From positions 248,001 to 312,000 of the forward strand of contig NZ_JAGGQQ010000008.1 of assembly GCF_018613195.1 (NCBI RefSeq): a DNA stretch of 64,000 nt. Reading direction: 5' to 3'. Shown piece by piece: positions 9,799 to 18,622 of this stretch. This DNA comes from Bacillus sp. ISL-45 (GTDB taxonomy: Bacteria > Bacillota > Bacilli > Bacillales > Cytobacillaceae). The notes under the pieces were generated by a model. The model ran no database searches and had not been told where the DNA came from. It saw only the letters and a list, made by a program, of their open reading frames with translations. The translations under genes were made by a program, and so were the position numbers. The first letter of the stretch is position 1. Every line of letters starts with the position of its first letter.

Positions 9799-10809
9799 AT
9801 GAGGAAGCCTCATATTGTTCAAATTCTCCCCATGTATCATCCAGATGGGGAGGATATCCTGAACAAACGTGCTGAAGTGAAGAAGTTTACTGAATTTAAA
9901 GAGACGGAAATATGTGATTATCTCCTGAATAATAAGGTTGATGGAATAATCCTTAGGGCCCCAGCAAGGATCACGTCAGCTATTTTAGACAACTGCCATC
10001 AAGTAAAGGCTATTTCAGGAGCAGGAGTGGGACTTGATAATATCGATGTAGGTTATGCAACTGAAAAAGGGATTCCTGTATTGCATGCCCCAAAGCTCAA
10101 TAGTACGGCAACCGCAGAACATGCAGTGAGTCTTCTGTTAGCAGTGATGAAAAAAACTGCCTACTTTGATAGGGAAACAAGAAGCGGAAACTTTCAATCA
10201 AGGGATGGAGCCTACACTCATGAACTGCAAGGTAAGCAGCTGGGGCTCGTTGGCTTTGGAAGTATCGCACAGAAAGTCGCCAGGATTTTAGTCCATGGTT
10301 TTGGCATGAGGGCACTGGCTTATGTCAGAAATATAAATGAAGAAAAACAGCAAACAGCCGAACGAATAGGGGTAGAGTTAACCACTTCTATGGATAAGAT
10401 TTTTTCTGAAAGTGATGCAGTGAGCTTACATATTCCATTAACTAAAGAAACAGATCAGCTTGTTGACAATAAATTGCTGTCGCTTATGAAAAACAACGCA
10501 GTGCTCATTAACACTGCCCGTGGCGGTGTTATCAATGAACAGCATTTAGTCCAGGCACTGAGGCAAAATCAATTACTAGGTGCAGGGATAGATGTATTTT
10601 CTGATGAACCACCCCCTGCTGATCATCCATTTTTTCAACTAGAGCAAGTAACGATGAGCCCGCATATTGGAGGAATCAGTCTTGAGGCAGCGAGGCAGAC
10701 ATCAACCCTAATTGCAGAGAATCTTCTGCGAGTTATAAATGGCGAAAAGCTGTCGGTCATTGCCAATCAAGCTGAACTTGCAGAAACAGGAAAGGGGGCT
10801 TTTTCATGA
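9799..10809 (+). CDS. D-isomer-specific 2-hydroxyacid dehydrogenase
   Basis: This 336-residue protein has the NAD-binding motif VGFGSIAQKVA near residue 151, the catalytic arginine segment NTARGGVIN and the histidine segment SPHIGGISLEA. It would interconvert a 2-hydroxyacid and a 2-ketoacid and resembles phosphoglycerate or hydroxypyruvate dehydrogenases. ATG 9799 follows AAGGAAG; the longer reading frame starts inside the thiolase gene and is rejected. Its stop overlaps the next start by four bases. A 2-hydroxyacid step is not part of plain beta-oxidation, so the substrate may carry an alpha-hydroxy or alpha-keto group. Confidence 0.85.
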   Translation: MRKPHIVQILPMYHPDGEDILNKRAEVKKFTEFKETEICDYLLNNKVDGIILRAPARITSAILDNCHQVKAISGAGVGLDNIDVGYATEKGIPVLHAPKLNSTATAEHAVSLLLAVMKKTAYFDRETRSGNFQSRDGAYTHELQGKQLGLVGFGSIAQKVARILVHGFGMRALAYVRNINEEKQQTAERIGVELTTSMDKIFSESDAVSLHIPLTKETDQLVDNKLLSLMKNNAVLINTARGGVINEQHLVQALRQNQLLGAGIDVFSDEPPPADHPFFQLEQVTMSPHIGGISLEAARQTSTLIAENLLRVINGEKLSVIANQAELAETGKGAFS

Positions 10810-11219
10810 AAGTAGAAAAATTACAGAAAGTAAGAGCAGAATTTGAAAATAGCCCATTTTGGAATTTTATTGGATTGCAATTAAAAGAATTAAAAGAAGG
10901 ATATGTTTTATTGGCACTTCCAATCAAACAGGATTTCATTAATGTAAGAAATACAGTCCATGGTGGCATTTATGCGTCCGTATTGGATACAGCAATGGGG
11001 ATGGCGGGCAAGTCATTGGGATATGATGGGGCAGCCACACTGAATTTAAACATCCAATTTCTGAAGTCTGTTATTGATGGAGTGGTTTATTCAGAGGCAG
11101 AGATCATCCATCAGAACCGGAATACCGTATTCGTTGAGGGCAGGCTTAAAAATGCCGACGGTGAACTGCTTGGCCATTGCACAGGAACTTTTAAGGTCAC
11201 TAAGGGTGATGGCTCATGA
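10806..11219 (+). CDS. PaaI-type hotdog-fold thioesterase
   Basis: The 137-residue protein has the hotdog-fold core NTVHGGIYASVLDTAMG, a typical PaaI/YdiI catalytic pattern with HGG and an acidic residue on the central helix. It probably hydrolyses acyl-CoA esters and may release CoA from dead-end intermediates. It is coupled by ATGA overlaps both to the gene before it (10806) and to the gene after it (11216). Substrate is unknown. Confidence 0.85.
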   Translation: MKVEKLQKVRAEFENSPFWNFIGLQLKELKEGYVLLALPIKQDFINVRNTVHGGIYASVLDTAMGMAGKSLGYDGAATLNLNIQFLKSVIDGVVYSEAEIIHQNRNTVFVEGRLKNADGELLGHCTGTFKVTKGDGS

Positions 11220-12172
11220 GGAATACGGCAATAACAAAAATGTTCGATATCCAATATCCTATTATCCAGGGAGGGCTGCAAGGGCTTGGAACATCGCCTC
11301 TTGTCTCAGCTGTATCCAATGCAGGAGGACTTGGATTGATCACAGCTGGCAGTTTTTCTTCGAAGGAAGAGATGATGAAGGATATTGAGGAGACAAAAAG
11401 GCTTACTGCAAAGCCTTTTGGCGTAAATATTGCAATTGGTATTCGCAAGCCGATGGATGAATTTTTCGAAGGTGCGATTGAAGCAAGAGTTCCGGTTATT
11501 TTTACCTCAGGTAACAATCCCGAAAAATATATCAAAGGTTTAAAAGCAAACGGTATGAAAGCAGTTCATGTCGTCCCTTCTGTGAGATTTGCAAAAAAAG
11601 CAGAGGCAATTGGATGTGATGCAGTTGTTGTAGTCGGCTATGAGTGCGGAGGCCATCCCGGCAAAGATGATGTGACAAGCTTAACTTTGATTCAGAAGGC
11701 CGTTGCGGAGCTTTCAATACCGGTCATTGCAGCAGGTGGATTTTCAACAGGGAAATCTGCACTTGCTGCTTTTGCTTTAGGAGCCCAGGGTGTACAGATG
11801 GGGACAAGGTTTTTAGCTTCAAAGGAAGTCAGCCTGCATCACTCAATTAAAGATAAATTAAAAGAGTTACAGGAGACGGATACTGTAATCGTAAAGAAAT
11901 CAATAGGAAAAGCCATGAGGGTTATGAAAACACAACGTGCAATCGAGCTATTGAAAAAGGAAGAAGCAGGAGCAACGCTGGAGGATATTTTTCCTTATAT
12001 TAGCGGTGAATCCTATCAGGAATATATTGATACGGGGGATGAAAACTCGGGTGTTATCTCACTCGGACAGACAATCGGCCTGATTAATGAAATTAAAAGT
12101 GCAAAAGACATTATTCAAGATATTGTGAAGGAATACGAACTGCAGCTTGAGCGATTGAGCAGAAATCTATAA
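11216..12172 (+). CDS. Nitronate monooxygenase / FabK-like flavoprotein
   Basis: This 318-residue TIM-barrel protein belongs to the NMO/FabK family: N-terminal YPIIQGGLQG, the central EC-GGHPGKDD segment with the conserved histidine, and the FMN-phosphate segment AAGGFSTGKS followed by GAQGVQMGTRFLA. Family members are FMN-dependent nitronate monooxygenases or enoyl-ACP reductases. In a beta-oxidation operon it could act on an unsaturated acyl thioester or a reactive side product; sequence alone does not decide. The start is ATG 11216 overlapping the thioesterase stop. Confidence 0.8.
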   Translation: MRNTAITKMFDIQYPIIQGGLQGLGTSPLVSAVSNAGGLGLITAGSFSSKEEMMKDIEETKRLTAKPFGVNIAIGIRKPMDEFFEGAIEARVPVIFTSGNNPEKYIKGLKANGMKAVHVVPSVRFAKKAEAIGCDAVVVVGYECGGHPGKDDVTSLTLIQKAVAELSIPVIAAGGFSTGKSALAAFALGAQGVQMGTRFLASKEVSLHHSIKDKLKELQETDTVIVKKSIGKAMRVMKTQRAIELLKKEEAGATLEDIFPYISGESYQEYIDTGDENSGVISLGQTIGLINEIKSAKDIIQDIVKEYELQLERLSRNL

Positions 12173-12188
12173 AAGATTGGAGCCAACT

Positions 12189-12950
12189 ATGTTTAGCTTG
12201 GAAAATCAAGTAGCCGTTGTCACTGGGGCAAGTAGGGGGATAGGAAAAGCAATATCCAAAAGGCTTGCCTCGGAAGGTGCTTATGTATACTTAGTCGATA
12301 TAAATGTAGATGCATTAAATGAATCTTGCCAGCAATTGGCCAGTATGGATCTTTCCGTGGAGGCAGTAGTTGCTGATATCACTAATGAAGAAGAAGTTAT
12401 AAGGCTTTTTGAACGAGTGGAAGAGAAGCAAGGGAAGATCGATATCCTGGTGAATAATGCCGGAATTATCCGTGATAACCTATTCTATAAGATGAGTGCA
12501 GATGATTGGGATAATGTAATGAATGTCCATATGAAAGGGACTTTTCTATGCAGTAAATATGCCCAGAAATTAATGGTTAAAAATCAGTATGGAAGAATTA
12601 TTAATCTATCCTCCGTTTCAGCTTTGGGTAGCAGAGGCCAGGCTAATTATGCTGCAGCCAAAGCTGGTATACAGGGCTTTACAAAAACTCTCGCCATCGA
12701 GCTTGGTAAATATAATATTACAGTCAACTCGATTGCACCAGGGTTTATTATGACAGATATGACAAAAGCCGTAGCAGAACGGCTCGGAATTCCATTTGAG
12801 CAACTAATAGAGACAAAAGTAAAACAAATTCCGGTCAATAGGGCGGGGAATCCAGAGGATATCGCACAGGCTGCAAGCTTTTTCGCAAGCCCCTCGTCTT
12901 CCTTTATAAATGGCCAGGTTTTATATGTTGCCGGCGGACCGAAGGCATAG
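12189..12950 (+). CDS. SDR-family oxidoreductase (FabG-like)
   Basis: The 253-residue short-chain dehydrogenase has the TGASRGIGKA cofactor motif, NNAG near residue 87 and the catalytic Ser-Tyr-Lys set in LSSVSALGSRG and YAAAK. It resembles 3-oxoacyl reductases. ATG 12189 is chosen because GGAG at 12179-12182 is well placed; the upstream TTG at 12177 overlaps that site. In the operon it probably handles a hydroxy/keto interconversion not covered by the hydroxyacyl-CoA dehydrogenase. Substrate is unknown. Confidence 0.85.
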   Translation: MFSLENQVAVVTGASRGIGKAISKRLASEGAYVYLVDINVDALNESCQQLASMDLSVEAVVADITNEEEVIRLFERVEEKQGKIDILVNNAGIIRDNLFYKMSADDWDNVMNVHMKGTFLCSKYAQKLMVKNQYGRIINLSSVSALGSRGQANYAAAKAGIQGFTKTLAIELGKYNITVNSIAPGFIMTDMTKAVAERLGIPFEQLIETKVKQIPVNRAGNPEDIAQAASFFASPSSSFINGQVLYVAGGPKA

Positions 12951-12962
12951 GAGGTACTTAAG

Positions 12963-14042
12963 ATGAAACATTGGAAAATTGCCCTCATCCCTGGGGATGG
13001 AATTGGGCCTGAAGTCGTTTCAGAAGGTGTAAAGGTTTTAAAAATGATTGAGGAATTAGATCCGGGTCTATCGTTCTCTTTTACCGAGTTTCCGTGGGGT
13101 TGTGAATATTATTTAAATGAAGGAAAAATGATGGATGATGACGGCATTGAACAATTAAAAGAGTTTGATGCAATCTATTTGGGAGCAGTAGGGTATCCTG
13201 GTGTTCCTGATCACATTTCATTATGGGATTTACTTTTGAAAATCAGAAAAGAATTCGATCAGTATGTAAACATTCGGCCTATTAAGCTGCTGAACTCTGA
13301 ATTAACTCCTCTTAAAAATCGGGAAGAGATAGATTTTTTGGTAATCAGGGAGAATAGTGAAGGGGAATATGCAGGAGCAGGAGATTGGCTTTTTAAAGGA
13401 AAACCGGAAGAAGTAGTTCTACAGACAGGCGTTTTCTCTCGTAAAGGGACGGAACGTATCATTCGTTATGCTTTTGAAGAAGCCCGTAAACAGAAAAAAT
13501 CACTTACTAGCATTAGCAAGGCGAATGCCCTCAATTATTCTATGGTATTTTGGGATGAGGTATTTGATGAAGTAGGAAAAGAATATCCTGATGTAAAAAC
13601 CAGCTCTTTTCTCGTAGACGCAGCGAGTCTTTATTTTGTTCTGCAGCCGGAGCGATTTGAGATTGTTGTTACTTCAAATTTATTTGGTGATATCTTGACT
13701 GATTTAGGCGCTGCTATTACAGGCGGTCTTGGATTGGCAGCGGGGGCCAACATTAATCCAGAGCGTGAGTTTCCTTCTATGTTTGAGCCAATTCACGGTT
13801 CTGCTCCTGACATCGCTGGAAAACGCATTGCCAATCCTCTTGCTGCAATATGGTCCGTAAGCCAGATGATGGATTACTTTGGGGAAGAGGAGTGGGGTAG
13901 TGCGATCCTGGATGCGATGAAGGAACTGCTCACTGACAAGAAAGTCCTAACTTCTGACCTTGGCGGAAACGATACTACAGAACAAGTCGGAAAAGAATTT
14001 ATTAGGTTGCTTAGAAGCAAGGCTCCTAGTGGAAGGAAGTAG
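12963..14042 (+). CDS. Tartrate/D-malate/isopropylmalate dehydrogenase family enzyme
   Basis: This 359-residue protein starts with LIPGDGIGPEVV and contains the SKANALNYS and HGSAPDIAGK motifs of the isocitrate/isopropylmalate dehydrogenase family. The segment EFPWGCEYY and overall length fit the tartrate dehydrogenase/D-malate decarboxylating branch better than LeuB, and no leucine genes are nearby. It would oxidatively decarboxylate a 2-hydroxy-dicarboxylate with NAD and a divalent metal. With the 2-hydroxyacid dehydrogenase upstream, it points to a hydroxylated or dicarboxylic intermediate. Exact substrate is inferred, not shown. Confidence 0.75.
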   Translation: MKHWKIALIPGDGIGPEVVSEGVKVLKMIEELDPGLSFSFTEFPWGCEYYLNEGKMMDDDGIEQLKEFDAIYLGAVGYPGVPDHISLWDLLLKIRKEFDQYVNIRPIKLLNSELTPLKNREEIDFLVIRENSEGEYAGAGDWLFKGKPEEVVLQTGVFSRKGTERIIRYAFEEARKQKKSLTSISKANALNYSMVFWDEVFDEVGKEYPDVKTSSFLVDAASLYFVLQPERFEIVVTSNLFGDILTDLGAAITGGLGLAAGANINPEREFPSMFEPIHGSAPDIAGKRIANPLAAIWSVSQMMDYFGEEEWGSAILDAMKELLTDKKVLTSDLGGNDTTEQVGKEFIRLLRSKAPSGRK

Positions 14043-14095
14043 CCTCTTGTCTTGAATTAATTAAATATGTTAAAAAGACAGAGAGAAGGGACAAA

Positions 14096-15442
14096 ATGAT
14101 ACGTTTTTCTCTCGTATTGAGTATGTGCTTGTTTTATATTCTTTATGCTTTTATCCCGAGCGTACCAATTTATCTGATTTTTAATCTCGTGGCTGTTGCT
14201 GTATTCTTTGCCATGGTTCCATTATTGGAGCGAAAAGGCAGGGTCTTCACTCTAAGTTTGTTTATTGCAGGAATGATCATACACTTTATGGTTGGTGATC
14301 TCGGAATCCATTTAATCGAGGGAATCACTCAGAATCTTGCGCTGCTTTCCATCCTCATTTTAGCGCCATTATTATCTGTTCCTTTAAGAAGAGAAGGATT
14401 TATTGATACAGTAGTGCTTTATTTAAATGAGCTGAAAAGTAATCCGAGAAATACATTTTATGGCATAAGCTCTTTTATGTTAACCTTGGCTCCTATCTTA
14501 AATATGGGTGCGTTGAGGATTGTACATGGTTTTGTGGAAAGCATACAATTCCCTTCTAAATATTTGTCCCGATCGTATTATGTAGGGTTTACCCCAGCAG
14601 TCATTTGGTCACCATTTTTTGCGTCTGTAGGAATTGTACTTTTTTATTTAGATATCACTTACTTGTCCTATGTGGCTGTAGGTGTTTTGTTCGCCATAAT
14701 GCAAATGGCAGTGGGAATCTTTTTCTTTCGGCCGGGAACAATTGTGGAGGAGGCAGCTGCACTTGAGGAGAAAAAGGCGATTTCATTAGTGGGTTTTAGT
14801 CGTAAGAGGGATATATATGCTTTAATTGGATTCGTATTCGGACTTATACTGCTTCTTATCATAATGGAGCAGGCCACTCAAAAATCGATGTTGTTACTGG
14901 TAAGCATTGTTTGTATTATTGTCCCGGTTGGATGGATTATTGTAAGGAATAAAAGGAAGTTAATAAAAGAAGAACTCTCGCTGTATAAGAGCAAGATTTT
15001 ATCTCAGAAAATGGAGATTTGCCTTTTCTTGAGTGCTGGATTATTCGGTAATGCAATATCTCATACTCCTGTAAAACAGCTTTTGGAAAAGTCCATGCAA
15101 TGGTCAGCGACACAATCTATAAGTATATTGTTTTTATTTATCATCCTGTTTGTGACCTTTATGGCCTTTTTAGGGGTACATCAAATCATTGTAATTCCAC
15201 TGATCCTCACTTCATTAAACTTTGCCCAGATGCCAGATATATCTGTTGTCAGTGTGGCCTTTATGTGTATCTTCACCTGGATGCTTTCTTCCGCCATTTC
15301 TCCTCTTAATGCAATGAATATTATCATTAGCCAGTGTGTCCAAAGAAATGGTGTGACAGTTGCTTTTAAGTGGAATGGATTGTATTTTTTATCAGTAACC
15401 ATCATGGCTTTTGTTTATATTTATATGTTAAGTTGGATTTAA
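14096..15442 (+). CDS. Polytopic membrane protein, probable transporter of unknown type
   Basis: The 448-residue protein is almost entirely hydrophobic, with roughly ten to twelve predicted membrane helices and a charged cytoplasmic loop around residues 280-310. It has the general look of ion-transporter-superfamily permeases (a repeated Ser/Pro-containing helix hairpin such as SAISPLNAMNII), but I do not recognise the family with certainty. It follows the dehydrogenase gene by 53 bases on the same strand and could export or import an intermediate of the pathway. ATG 14096 follows GAAGGGAC. Confidence 0.6.
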   Translation: MIRFSLVLSMCLFYILYAFIPSVPIYLIFNLVAVAVFFAMVPLLERKGRVFTLSLFIAGMIIHFMVGDLGIHLIEGITQNLALLSILILAPLLSVPLRREGFIDTVVLYLNELKSNPRNTFYGISSFMLTLAPILNMGALRIVHGFVESIQFPSKYLSRSYYVGFTPAVIWSPFFASVGIVLFYLDITYLSYVAVGVLFAIMQMAVGIFFFRPGTIVEEAAALEEKKAISLVGFSRKRDIYALIGFVFGLILLLIIMEQATQKSMLLLVSIVCIIVPVGWIIVRNKRKLIKEELSLYKSKILSQKMEICLFLSAGLFGNAISHTPVKQLLEKSMQWSATQSISILFLFIILFVTFMAFLGVHQIIVIPLILTSLNFAQMPDISVVSVAFMCIFTWMLSSAISPLNAMNIIISQCVQRNGVTVAFKWNGLYFLSVTIMAFVYIYMLSWI

Positions 15443-15451
15443 TGTACAAAT

Positions 15452-15510
15452 GGACGGTTTGAACATCTCCAAAAGAGAATATGTAAAGTTTTAAAATAGG
15501 GGAACCGTCC
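15452..15510. repeat. Inverted-repeat element, GGACGGTT/AACCGTCC family
   Basis: GGACGGTT at 15452-15459 is the reverse complement of AACCGTCC at 15503-15510, separated by an AT-rich loop and followed by TATGTCCCAC. It begins just after the stop of the membrane-protein gene. It has the same general design as the other two short palindromic repeat families in the window. Confidence 0.55.
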
Positions 15511-15582
15511 TATGTCCCACCTGACTCATGTTCATTCTTTGTGGTTAAACGTGTATTATGGCGCTTCATAGTAAAATGTCGA

Positions 15583-15619
15583 AAAAGGCACCTTCCTGAG
15601 AATGGAAGATGCCTTTTGT
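15583..15619. terminator. Bidirectional intrinsic terminator
   Basis: AAAAGGCACCTTCC and GGAAGATGCCTTTT form a stem with one mismatch and a seven-base loop, flanked by A-runs on one side and T-runs on the other. It lies between the convergent membrane-protein and formate dehydrogenase genes and could stop transcription from both. Confidence 0.8.
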
Positions 15620-15704
15620 TATACTTTGAAGGATACGAAAATGCAATATTTGTCATAACGTGTTTTATAAAACTGAAACGTCCCGAATTTACAATTCACT
15701 TCTA

Positions 15705-17756
15705 TTAAACTGGCTTCTGTACTTGCTCAATCTTCACCGCACACGCCTTAAACTCAGCGGTTCCAGCTAAAGGGTCAGTTGCGGAATTGGTTAATACATT
15801 GGTGCTTGCCTGGTCGGGGAAGTGGAAGGACATGAAGACTAAGCCCTTTGGCTGTTTTTTGCTGATGTTGACTTTGGTAATGAGGCTTCCTCTTCTTGAG
15901 CTTACTCTTACTTGATCTCCGTCTTGTAATCCATATTTCGCTGCATCCTCGGCATGGATCTCTAAAGCTTCTTCTGCATTTTTCATTTTCTTATAATCTC
16001 TTGTTTGCACGCCTGTATTATAAAATTGTAGCCTGCGGCCGGTTGTCAGCATCAAAGGAAACTCTTCATCCGGCTCCTCGGCAGGAGGCTGGTAATGGGT
16101 TGGCACGAATTTCGCCTTCATTCCCACCTCTTCTGACCAGAGACGGCTATGGAGAAATGGAGTCCCTGGATGATTTTCATCAGGACATGGCCATTGAAGG
16201 CCGCCATCTTTGTCAATCCGTTCGTACGTTACACCGGCAAAATTAGGTGCAAGCTTGCGGATCTCCTCCCAAACTTCCTCCGCTGATTGATAAGTCCATT
16301 TTTCTCCCATTTTATTGGCGATATCCTGAACGATTTCCTGGTCATGCCTGGACACACCTGGTCCTTTTAGAGCGGGCCGGACGCGTTGAATCCTGCGCTC
16401 AGAATTAACCAGTGTCCCGTCGTTTTCAGCCCAGCCCGTTGCCGGAAGGACGACATCCGCAAGTATCGCTGTTCTTGTCATTAAAATGTCCTGGACAACG
16501 AGGAAATCGAGGTCTTTAAAAATCTTTTCCACCTGATTCCCATTGGCATCCGATTGAACCGGATTTTCGCCAAATACATAGACTGCCTTGATTTCTTTTT
16601 TCTCCATTGCCTCGAGCATCAAGGTTTGATGCTTTCCGATTTTTTCAGGAACCGGGGTGCCCCATACTTGTTCATGCAGTTTTCTTCCTTCAGGATCATC
16701 ATAATTCCAGCCGCCGACAAGCCTGTTCGGCAGGGCGCCCATGTCTCCGCCGCCCTGGACATTGTTTTGGCCCCTCAGCGGATTCAGTCCAGAGCCATAC
16801 TTCCCGATATGACCGGTCAATAAGGCTAAATTAATCAAAGCAAATACATTTTCGGTGCCATTATGATGTTCTGTAATCCCCAGCGTCCAGCAAATCGTTG
16901 CTTTATCCGCATTCGCATAAAGCAGGGCGATTTCCCGGATATCTTCCGCTGGGATACCGGTGACCTTTTCCGCGAATTCAGGGGTGTATTTTTTGACCTC
17001 TTCCTTATACTTATCAAACTGTTCTGTCGCCTTTTCAATAAACCCCTTATGAACTAAGTCCTCTTCAATGATGACATGGCCCATCGCATTTGCCAGGGCA
17101 ATATCGGTTCCGACCCTGACTGGCAGCCACTTGTAGGCCAGTTTCGTCTGGTCAATCTGACGGGGGTCAATGACGACCATTTTTGTCCCATTTTTTATCC
17201 CGCGTCGCATATGGTTAAAAATAATCGGGTGGCATTCCTGGGTATTGCTTCCCCAGACCAGAATGACATCGGTGTCCTCAAGTTCGTCATAAGAACCCGT
17301 GGCAGCACCTGTACCAAACACAGTCACCAGACCGGTGACGCTTGGAGCGTGTCAGGTTCGGTTGCAGCTGTCAATATTATTGGTGCCGATGACCGTCCGC
17401 ATGAATTTTCCAGCGAGATAATTTAATTCATTGGTTGATCTCGAAGAGCTGAAACAGCCAAAGGCATCTGGCCCATGTTTTTCTTTGATGTCAGAAAAAT
17501 TATCCGCAATGAGGGTCAGTGCTTCTTCCCAGCTGGCGGGTGTCAACTCTCCATTTTTTCTGATCAGCGGCTGGGTCAGCCGTCGGTCGCTATGGAGATA
17601 TCCCCAACCCATTGCACCTTTTACACAGGTTTCCCCATGGCTCGAAGGGTTTTCCTTGTATCCTTTTACTTTGCTAATCTTGTTATCTTCTGTTTCGACG
17701 ACAAGACCGCATCCTGTACCGCAAAAACCGCATATCGTTTCCACTTGATCCTGCAT
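15705..17756 (-). CDS. fdhF: Selenocysteine-containing formate dehydrogenase alpha subunit (UGA recoded)
   Basis: Read through one in-frame TGA (17352-17354), this is a 683-residue molybdopterin oxidoreductase, close in size to E. coli FdhF. Residues 9-16 carry the 4Fe-4S motif CGFCGTGC, with the fourth cysteine in GETCVKG. The TGA falls at residue 135 in NNIDSCNRT-U-HAPSVTGL, where FdhF enzymes have selenocysteine or cysteine before H-x-P-S. The frame is the same on both sides and the downstream part has all expected domains. ATG 17756 follows TAAGGAGGTA, which overlaps the fdhD stop. It would oxidise formate to CO2 using a Mo/W-bis-MGD cofactor. No electron-transfer subunit is encoded nearby. 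A plain nonsense mutation is the alternative, but the SECIS-like hairpin argues against it. Confidence 0.88.
17322..17351 (-). promoter_or_regulatory. Bacterial SECIS-like hairpin after the UGA codon
   Basis: Immediately after TGA the coding strand has 18 bases and then a loop GGTCT closed by the perfect six-base stem GTCACC/GGTGAC (17339-17323). The E. coli fdhF SECIS, as I recall it, also has a GGUCU apical loop 18 bases after UGA. Such a hairpin recruits SelB for selenocysteine insertion. Confidence 0.8.
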
Positions 17757-17773
17757 GCCGTTTTTATACCTCC

Positions 17774-18574
17774 TTAATCTATTACTTCCACAATCCGATC
17801 TGGCCTCGTATAAACATTCAAAGCATTGTTCCGAATAAAGCCAACCGTCGTCATTCCCAGCTCTTCTGCAAGCTCCAGTGCCATTTCTGTCGGTGCGGAT
17901 TTTGATAACACCACTTCACAGCCGATTTTTGCGACTTTTGTGACGATCTCAGAGGAGATCCGTCCGCTAAACACGATGATTTTATCTTCCAAAGAAACTT
18001 GATGCCGCAGACAGTGGCCATATATTTTATCCAGGGCGTTATGGCGTCCAATATCCAGGCGGGACAGCAGGACACCGTCTCTTGTACATAGTGCTGCATT
18101 GTGGACCCCGCCTGTTTCCTGGAAAACTGCTGAACGACTTTGCATCTCTTCCATTAATCGAAAACAATCTTGATAGGTTAATCGGACATTCACCTGCTTA
18201 AAATGGTGGGATAATCTCGCATCGTTAAAAAAGACGAATCCCTGCCTGCTTTTGCCGCAGCAAGAGGTGATATAACGTTTTGAGTGAAATTTTTCATAAA
18301 AGGAATTGGTATAGTGTGTTTTCACATGAACAAATCCTTCTTTTTCCTGGATCCATAAATCATCAATATCGGCGAATTTTCTGATTACACCTTCTGAAGC
18401 TAAAAACCCGATGACCATATCCTCAATGTATTCCGCTGTACAGACTAAAGTAGCAAACTCTTTTTCATTCAATTTGATCGTAAACGGTTTTTCAGTCGCA
18501 ATAGTGTCTTCAACTTTTTCGGTGATCCCATGTACATAACGGGTAATGGTTCGTTTTGTACTTGTCTTCGTCAC
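17774..18574 (-). CDS. fdhD: Formate dehydrogenase accessory sulfurtransferase FdhD
   Basis: The 266-residue protein is FdhD, which transfers sulfur from IscS-type desulfurases to the molybdenum cofactor of formate dehydrogenase. It contains TSCCGKSR near residue 109, carrying the functional cysteine pair, then GGVHNAALC and the DIGRHNALDK motif. The likely start is GTG 18574, seven bases after GGGGGAGGAA; the longer frame from ATG 18616 has no ribosome binding site. It is sandwiched between the formate transporter and the formate dehydrogenase gene, whose ribosome binding site overlaps its stop codon, so it matures that enzyme. Confidence 0.93.
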   Translation of the reverse strand: MTKTSTKRTITRYVHGITEKVEDTIATEKPFTIKLNEKEFATLVCTAEYIEDMVIGFLASEGVIRKFADIDDLWIQEKEGFVHVKTHYTNSFYEKFHSKRYITSCCGKSRQGFVFFNDARLSHHFKQVNVRLTYQDCFRLMEEMQSRSAVFQETGGVHNAALCTRDGVLLSRLDIGRHNALDKIYGHCLRHQVSLEDKIIVFSGRISSEIVTKVAKIGCEVVLSKSAPTEMALELAEELGMTTVGFIRNNALNVYTRPDRIVEVID

Positions 18575-18622
18575 GATATTTTGTTCCTCCCCCGTACGCA
18601 AACAAAATAGGGACATTTAAAT

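Noticed and set aside
12963-14042. leuB (3-isopropylmalate dehydrogenase)
   Set aside because: No leucine genes are nearby and the N-terminal motifs fit the tartrate/D-malate branch better.
17327-17363. Nonsense mutation or two separate genes for formate dehydrogenase
   Set aside because: Same frame on both sides, TGA exactly at the active-site residue, and a correctly spaced hairpin make recoding the better explanation.
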